A DNA stretch of 53,986 bases from Gammaproteobacteria bacterium (GTDB lineage: Bacteria > Pseudomonadota > Gammaproteobacteria > JADZEE01), in assembly GCA_020850735.1 (NCBI GenBank), contig JADZEE010000072.1, positions 1-53,986 of the forward strand, written 5' to 3'. Of this stretch, positions 50,055-53,986 are shown in pieces; the stretch's first letter is position 1; each line of letters starts with the position of its first letter. The position numbers and the translations under genes were made by a program. Under the pieces are notes generated by a model. It worked only from the letters and a program-made list of their open reading frames with translations, searched no databases and had not been told where the DNA came from.

Positions 50055-52601
50055 ATGTCGTCCGCCAACCCCGCTGTGTCCCGTGGCCCGATCGACTGGC
50101 TGCGGCTGCGGTTGCGCGACCGGCCGGACTCCGAGCACGAGCAGGCATTGCTGCGGCTCGCCATGGCCGGAACCGTCTGGCTCGTTTACTTCGGCGTGGC
50201 CGGCCTCACCGGTGTCACCCTGCCATGGCACGCCGCCGTCGTTGCGGGCAGCTACACCGCGCTTTGTCTGGTCCTGATCGGCTGGATCCTGGCCGACCGG
50301 GGCGTGTCCATCCCGCGCCGTACCCTCGGCATGGTGGTCGACGCGCTCGCCCTGACCTACGCGATGTGGGTGACCGGCGAGCTCGGTGCCTGGCTGTTCG
50401 CCCTGCTGCTGTTCGTCACCTTCGGTCACGGTTTCCGTTACGGCAACCGCTATCTGTTCTGGAGCGCGCTGCTGTGCGGCAGCGGTTTTGCGGTGGTCAT
50501 CGCCACCAACGACTACTGGCGCAGCCAGCCGGTGCTCGGCATCGGCCTGCTCATCGGGCTCGCCATCCTGTCGTTCTATGTTTCGGTGCTCATCTCGCGC
50601 CTGCAGGCCGCGGTACGTGAAGCCGAGGAGGCGAACAACGCGAAGAGCCAGTTCCTGGCCAACATGAGTCACGAGATCCGCACGCCGCTGAACGGCGTGA
50701 TCGGGATGAGCGAGTTGCTCACGCGCACGCCACTGTCGCGGGACCAGGGCGAATTCGTCGATACGGTCCAGACGTCCGCGCGCACCCTGCTCGCGCTCAT
50801 CAACGACATTCTCGACATCTCGAAAATCGAGGCCGGCAAGCTCGAGCTCGAACGCGTCGACTTCGACCTGCACGAGGTGCTCGACAACACGGTGCGCATG
50901 TTCGAAGCGCAGGCGCGGGACAAGGGTCTGCGGCTGGACCTGAACGTCGAGCCCGACGTCCCCTACCGCCTGCGGGGCGATTCACTGCACCTGAGCCAGA
51001 TCCTCATAAACCTGCTCAGCCACGCCCTGAAGTTCACCGAGCGCGGTCACGTCAGCGTCCGTGTCGCCGCGCTGAGCTTCAGCGACCGTGACGCCACGGT
51101 GCACGTCGCCGTCACCGACACGGGCATCGGCATCAGCGCCGGGGCGCAGCTGCGCATCTTCGAGAAATTCACCCAGGCGGACGAGTCGACGACCCGGCGC
51201 TACGGCGGTACCGGCCTCGGTACCGCCATCGCCAAGCAGCTCGCGGAACTGATGGGCGGGCGCATGGGCGTCATCAGCGAAGTCGGTCGCGGCAGCACCT
51301 TCTGGTTCGAAATACCGTTCGAGCGCCAGGCCGCCATCGATCACGGCACGCCGCTGGCGGGCGGGCACGTGCTGGTGTTCGCCGATGACGAGGCTCGCGC
51401 CCAGGCGATCGGTGCCGGCCTGCGCCGGGCCGGAACACACTTCGAGCGGGTGGACAGTCGCGGCGCGGCGCTGGCCCATCTGGCCGGCGCCTGGTCCGGC
51501 GAGCGGGTCGGCGCCGTCATCGTCGCCACCTCGCCCGAGGAGGCCCTGCGCTTCGCCGGCAAGGTGCGTGAGATCGGGTTCACACCACCGCCCAAGCTGC
51601 TCCTGTGGGGTGGCGGCGCCGCCGCCGAAACGGCACTGCAGGCGGGCTACCTGTGCGTGCTCGACGAACCGGTCTCCCAACCGCTGCTGGCGAACGCGTT
51701 GCACGCGGCCGGCATGACTTTCAGCCGCCCGGCTCCGCAGGCGAACAAAGCACCGGCCGCCGGGGAACCGGCGGTGGGCGCGGTCGCCGGCCTGCGCATC
51801 CTGCTGGGCGAGGACAATCCGACCAACCAGAAGGTCATCACCCGGATCCTGCAGCTCGGCGCCCATCAGGTCGAAGTCGTCGGCAACGGCGAGGATGCCC
51901 TGGACGCGCTCGAACGTGAATCCTTCGACGTCGTCGTGCTGGACATGCAGATGCCGGTGATGGGCGGGGTCGAGGCGCTCAAGCTGTACCGGTTCATGAG
52001 CCCGCCGAAGCAACGTGCTCCGGTCATCATCCTGACGGCGAACGCGACGACCGCGGCGGCCCGCGAATGCGAGGAAGCCGGCGCCGACGCCTACCTCACC
52101 AAGCCCGTGGAACCGCAGCGGCTGCTGGAAACGGTCGCCCAGGTGTTCCTGGCGGCGCGCGTCGAGAACCCCCGCCCGCGGCGCCGCGACACCCAGCTCA
52201 AGCTGGTGTCGTCGACACCGGCGCCGGCGAGCACCGAACCCGTCCTCGCGCGCAAGGTTCTGGATGAGCTCGCGACGCTCGCGCCCGAGCCGGGTTTTCT
52301 GCGCGAGCTGGTGCTGTGCTTCCTGGAGGACGGCGAGCGACTGGTGACTGCCATTTGCGTAGCGATCGAGAGTGGCGACGCCGACCGACTGGCCGCGCAC
52401 ACACATGCGCTCAAGGGCAGCGCCCGCAGCGTCGGCGCGGCCTCGCTGGCAGCCCTGTGCGGTGAGCTGCCGAAGAAATCACCGGACGAGTTGCGCCGCA
52501 GCCGCGCGGCCTGCGCCGAACAGCTCGGGCAGGAGTTCGAGCGGACCCGTGCGGCCCTGCTCGACTACGTCGGCGACGCCGCGACCGCGGCGTCGTCCTG
52601 A
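50055..52601 (+). CDS. rpfC: RpfC-like hybrid sensor kinase
   Basis: The 848-residue protein starts with six probable membrane helices (about residues 30-180), then a histidine kinase with the phospho-His206 in [12 protein letters not shown] and the ATP lid DTGIGIS and [13 protein letters not shown]. The N-box, normally NLLxNA.KFT, reads [10 protein letters not shown]: residue 323 is His instead of the magnesium-binding Asn. A degenerate receiver-like segment (about 425-560) precedes a true receiver with Asp630 (VVVLDMQMP) and a C-terminal Hpt domain with His784 (HALKGSAR). This order is that of RpfC, the diffusible-signal-factor sensor. The ligand cannot be read from the sequence. Confidence 0.85.
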   Translation: MSSANPAVSRGPIDWLRLRLRDRPDSEHEQALLRLAMAGTVWLVYFGVAGLTGVTLPWHAAVVAGSYTALCLVLIGWILADRGVSIPRRTLGMVVDALALTYAMWVTGELGAWLFALLLFVTFGHGFRYGNRYLFWSALLCGSGFAVVIATNDYWRSQPVLGIGLLIGLAILSFYVSVLISRLQAAVREAEEANNAKSQFLANMSHEIRTPLNGVIGMSELLTRTPLSRDQGEFVDTVQTSARTLLALINDILDISKIEAGKLELERVDFDLHEVLDNTVRMFEAQARDKGLRLDLNVEPDVPYRLRGDSLHLSQILINLLSHALKFTERGHVSVRVAALSFSDRDATVHVAVTDTGIGISAGAQLRIFEKFTQADESTTRRYGGTGLGTAIAKQLAELMGGRMGVISEVGRGSTFWFEIPFERQAAIDHGTPLAGGHVLVFADDEARAQAIGAGLRRAGTHFERVDSRGAALAHLAGAWSGERVGAVIVATSPEEALRFAGKVREIGFTPPPKLLLWGGGAAAETALQAGYLCVLDEPVSQPLLANALHAAGMTFSRPAPQANKAPAAGEPAVGAVAGLRILLGEDNPTNQKVITRILQLGAHQVEVVGNGEDALDALERESFDVVVLDMQMPVMGGVEALKLYRFMSPPKQRAPVIILTANATTAAARECEEAGADAYLTKPVEPQRLLETVAQVFLAARVENPRPRRRDTQLKLVSSTPAPASTEPVLARKVLDELATLAPEPGFLRELVLCFLEDGERLVTAICVAIESGDADRLAAHTHALKGSARSVGAASLAALCGELPKKSPDELRRSRAACAEQLGQEFERTRAALLDYVGDAATAASS

Positions 52602-52609
52602 AGATCGTT

Positions 52610-52634
52610 CCTGCCCGGGCGCAGCCCGGGCAGG
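52610..52634. terminator. GC-rich hairpin between rpfC and ispF
   Basis: CCTGCCCGGGC (52610-52620) and GCCCGGGCAGG (52624-52634) form a perfect 11-base-pair stem with a three-base loop, nine bases after the rpfC stop and between two convergent operons. It has no T-tract, so it may act as a bidirectional or Rho-helped terminator. Confidence 0.55.
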
Positions 52635-52676
52635 CGGCGTCACCAGGCATGGTCGCGGCGGACAGCCAGCGCCGGG

Positions 52677-53150
52677 TCAGGGACCCTCGAGCAGCGCCAC
52701 GGCGAACGCAGCGATCCCTTCTTCGCGGCCGGTGAAGCCCATCCGTTCGGTGGTCGTACCCTTCAGGTTCACCTGTGGCCTGGCCAGCCCGAGATCCGCG
52801 GCGAGATTCGCCTGCATCGCCTCGAAATAGGGCGACAAGCGCGGCTGCTGCGCGACCACGGTCAGATCCACGTTGGCGATCCGCAGACCGGCGGCTCGCA
52901 GCTGCGCACCCACGTCGCGCAGCAGCACCCGGCTGTCGACGCCCTTCCAGCGCGGATCGGTATCCGGGAAATGACGACCGATGTCGCCGAGCCCGGCGGC
53001 GCCGAGCAGCGCGTCACACAGTGCGTGGATGACGACGTCGCCGTCGGAATGAGCCTCCATTCCCAGCGGATGAACGATGTCGACGCCGCCCAGCACGAGG
53101 CGGCGCCCGGCGGCGAAGCGGTGGGCATCGAATCCGTGGCCTATGCGCAT
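52677..53150 (-). CDS. ispF: 2-C-methyl-D-erythritol 2,4-cyclodiphosphate synthase
   Basis: IspF closes the cyclic diphosphate of the non-mevalonate isoprenoid pathway. The 157-residue protein has the zinc site [31 protein letters not shown] with the metal Asp and His, and the C-terminal NLKGTTTERMGFTGREEG. Length is standard. It overlaps the end of ispD by 10 bases, the usual ftsB-ispD-ispF unit. Confidence 0.97.
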   Translation of the reverse strand: MRIGHGFDAHRFAAGRRLVLGGVDIVHPLGMEAHSDGDVVIHALCDALLGAAGLGDIGRHFPDTDPRWKGVDSRVLLRDVGAQLRAAGLRIANVDLTVVAQQPRLSPYFEAMQANLAADLGLARPQVNLKGTTTERMGFTGREEGIAAFAVALLEGP

Positions 53151-53851
53151 GGCTCCTCCTCCTGGCGCCCGAGGTACAGCTGCGCGAGCGCGTGATCCTG
53201 TGGCTCGGTCACCTTGATGTTGTCGGCATGGCCGGGTACCAGCAGCGGCGCCAGGCCGGTGTGCTCGATGGCCTGGGCCTCGTCGGTCACCACGACGCCA
53301 GCGGCCAACGCCGCTTCGATCGCCTGGCGCAGCACGCCGATCCGGAACATCTGCGGCGTCAGCGCGTGCCACAGGCCGGCCCGATCCACGGTTGCCACCA
53401 CTTCGTTGCCCGGCCCGGCCCGCTTCATCGTATCCCGCACCGGCACCGCCAGCAGCCCGCCGACCGGGTGGCGTCCGGCCACCGCTACCAGCGCCTCGAT
53501 ATCGACCGCGCGCACGCACGGTCGCGCAGCGTCGTGCACCATGACCCAGTCCTCGGGCGCGGCGTGCCCGGCGACGGCGTTCAGCGCCGCCAGCACCGAG
53601 TGGCAGCGCTGCGCGCCACCGGTCACGGTGCTCACCCCGACCATGCGGGCGCACGGCAGCGTTGCCCAGCGTGCATCGTCCGCGGCCAGGGCCACGACGA
53701 CCCCGCGCACGCGCGGATGTGTGATCAGGCGCTCGACCGTGCGCTGCAGAACGGGTTTGCCGGCCAGCAGCAGGTATTGCTTGGGGATCGTCCCCCCCAT
53801 GCGCCGGCCCTGCCCGGCCGCCGGCACGACCGCCCAGACCCGCACGCTCAC
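53141..53851 (-). CDS. ispD: 2-C-methyl-D-erythritol 4-phosphate cytidylyltransferase
   Basis: IspD joins CTP to methylerythritol phosphate. The 236-residue protein starts with the nucleotide-binding [20 protein letters not shown] and has [11 protein letters not shown] near residue 103, VPVRDTMKR, and the C-terminal [14 protein letters not shown] motif. The GTG start overlaps the ftsB stop (GTGA). It overlaps ispF at its end, so the three genes are translationally coupled. Confidence 0.96.
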   Translation of the reverse strand: MSVRVWAVVPAAGQGRRMGGTIPKQYLLLAGKPVLQRTVERLITHPRVRGVVVALAADDARWATLPCARMVGVSTVTGGAQRCHSVLAALNAVAGHAAPEDWVMVHDAARPCVRAVDIEALVAVAGRHPVGGLLAVPVRDTMKRAGPGNEVVATVDRAGLWHALTPQMFRIGVLRQAIEAALAAGVVVTDEAQAIEHTGLAPLLVPGHADNIKVTEPQDHALAQLYLGRQEEEPCA

Positions 53852-53986
53852 GGGTTGGTGTCCCCGGGCCCGGGCGCGCCGGCCTGCGCACCGTCGATGG
53901 TCTGATAAAAGATTTCGCCTTCCTTGATCATGCCCATCTCGCTGCGGGCACGTTCCTCGACGGCCTCGAGACCGCCCTTGAGATCC
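53848..53986 (-). CDS. ftsB: cell division protein FtsB, C-terminal part (runs off the window)
   Basis: About 46 codons are present, reading [18 protein letters not shown], then [12 protein letters not shown] and a glycine/proline-rich tail. The E-x-R-A-R-x-E-x-G-M-I-K-x-G-E-x-F-Y pattern is the conserved end of FtsB, a bitopic divisome protein that binds FtsL and FtsQ. The coiled coil and membrane helix lie beyond the right edge. Confidence 0.9.
   Translation of the reverse strand, partial: DLKGGLEAVEERARSEMGMIKEGEIFYQTIDGAQAGAPGPGDTNP

Overview
The window is about 54 kb of very GC-rich, gene-dense bacterial chromosome with no rRNA, tRNA, insertion sequence or CRISPR array that I can see. 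Protein content and gene order point to a gammaproteobacterium: class I adenylate cyclase, LapA/LapB, IHF beta, CsiV, RNase T next to pyrC, nrdR-ribD-ribE-ribBA-ribH-nusB-thiL, and a Pseudomonas-like gyrA-pheA-tyrA-aroA-cmk-rpsA-ihfB string beside mtnA/mtaD. The genus cannot be fixed from the sequence; a Chromatiales/Ectothiorhodospira-like or neighbouring deep gamma lineage is a guess based on the SoxYZ-like carrier and the DsrE protein.

Layout. 0-2.2 kb: a SoxYZ-like carrier, a frameshifted TetR regulator with a clear self-operator, and a divergent DsrE-family protein. 2.2-11.4 kb (minus strand): thiL, nusB, ribH, a ribBA-like gene with both active sites altered, ribE, ribD, nrdR, glyA, then a slipin/NfeD membrane pair. 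11.5-16.7 kb (plus): cyaA, a DUF815-type ATPase, hpt and an S-methyl-5'-thioinosine phosphorylase. 16.7-33.8 kb (minus): csiV, mfd, pyrF, lapB, lapA, ihfB, rpsA, cmk, aroA, tyrA, pheA, gyrA, mtnA. 34-44.3 kb: mtaD, then rnt and pyrC (minus), purB, two small uncharacterised genes, and purL. 44.3-48 kb (minus): two FecR-domain proteins and a TPR plus beta-barrel outer-membrane protein. 48.2-52.6 kb (plus): an Smr protein and an RpfG/RpfC-type two-component pair. 52.7-54 kb (minus): ispF, ispD and the end of ftsB.

How the genes work together. MtaD, the thioinosine phosphorylase, Hpt and MtnA together give the deaminating route of methylthioadenosine salvage: MTA to methylthioinosine, to hypoxanthine plus methylthioribose-1-phosphate, with hypoxanthine recycled to IMP. 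Several other operons supply riboflavin, aromatic amino acids, purines, pyrimidines and isoprenoids. The genes are tightly packed, with many ATGA/GTGA overlaps.

The most unusual items are: (1) a roughly 180-190 bp repeat family with imperfect terminal inverted repeats, three copies, whose end supplies or lies just after the stop codon of the neighbouring gene; (2) a cassette of FecR-domain proteins, one with a TbpB-like C-terminal barrel, beside a TPR-barrel protein resembling Slam/type XI secretion translocons; (3) a RibBA homologue that looks non-catalytic in both domains; (4) an RpfG/RpfC pair in which both proteins lack a normally conserved metal-binding residue.
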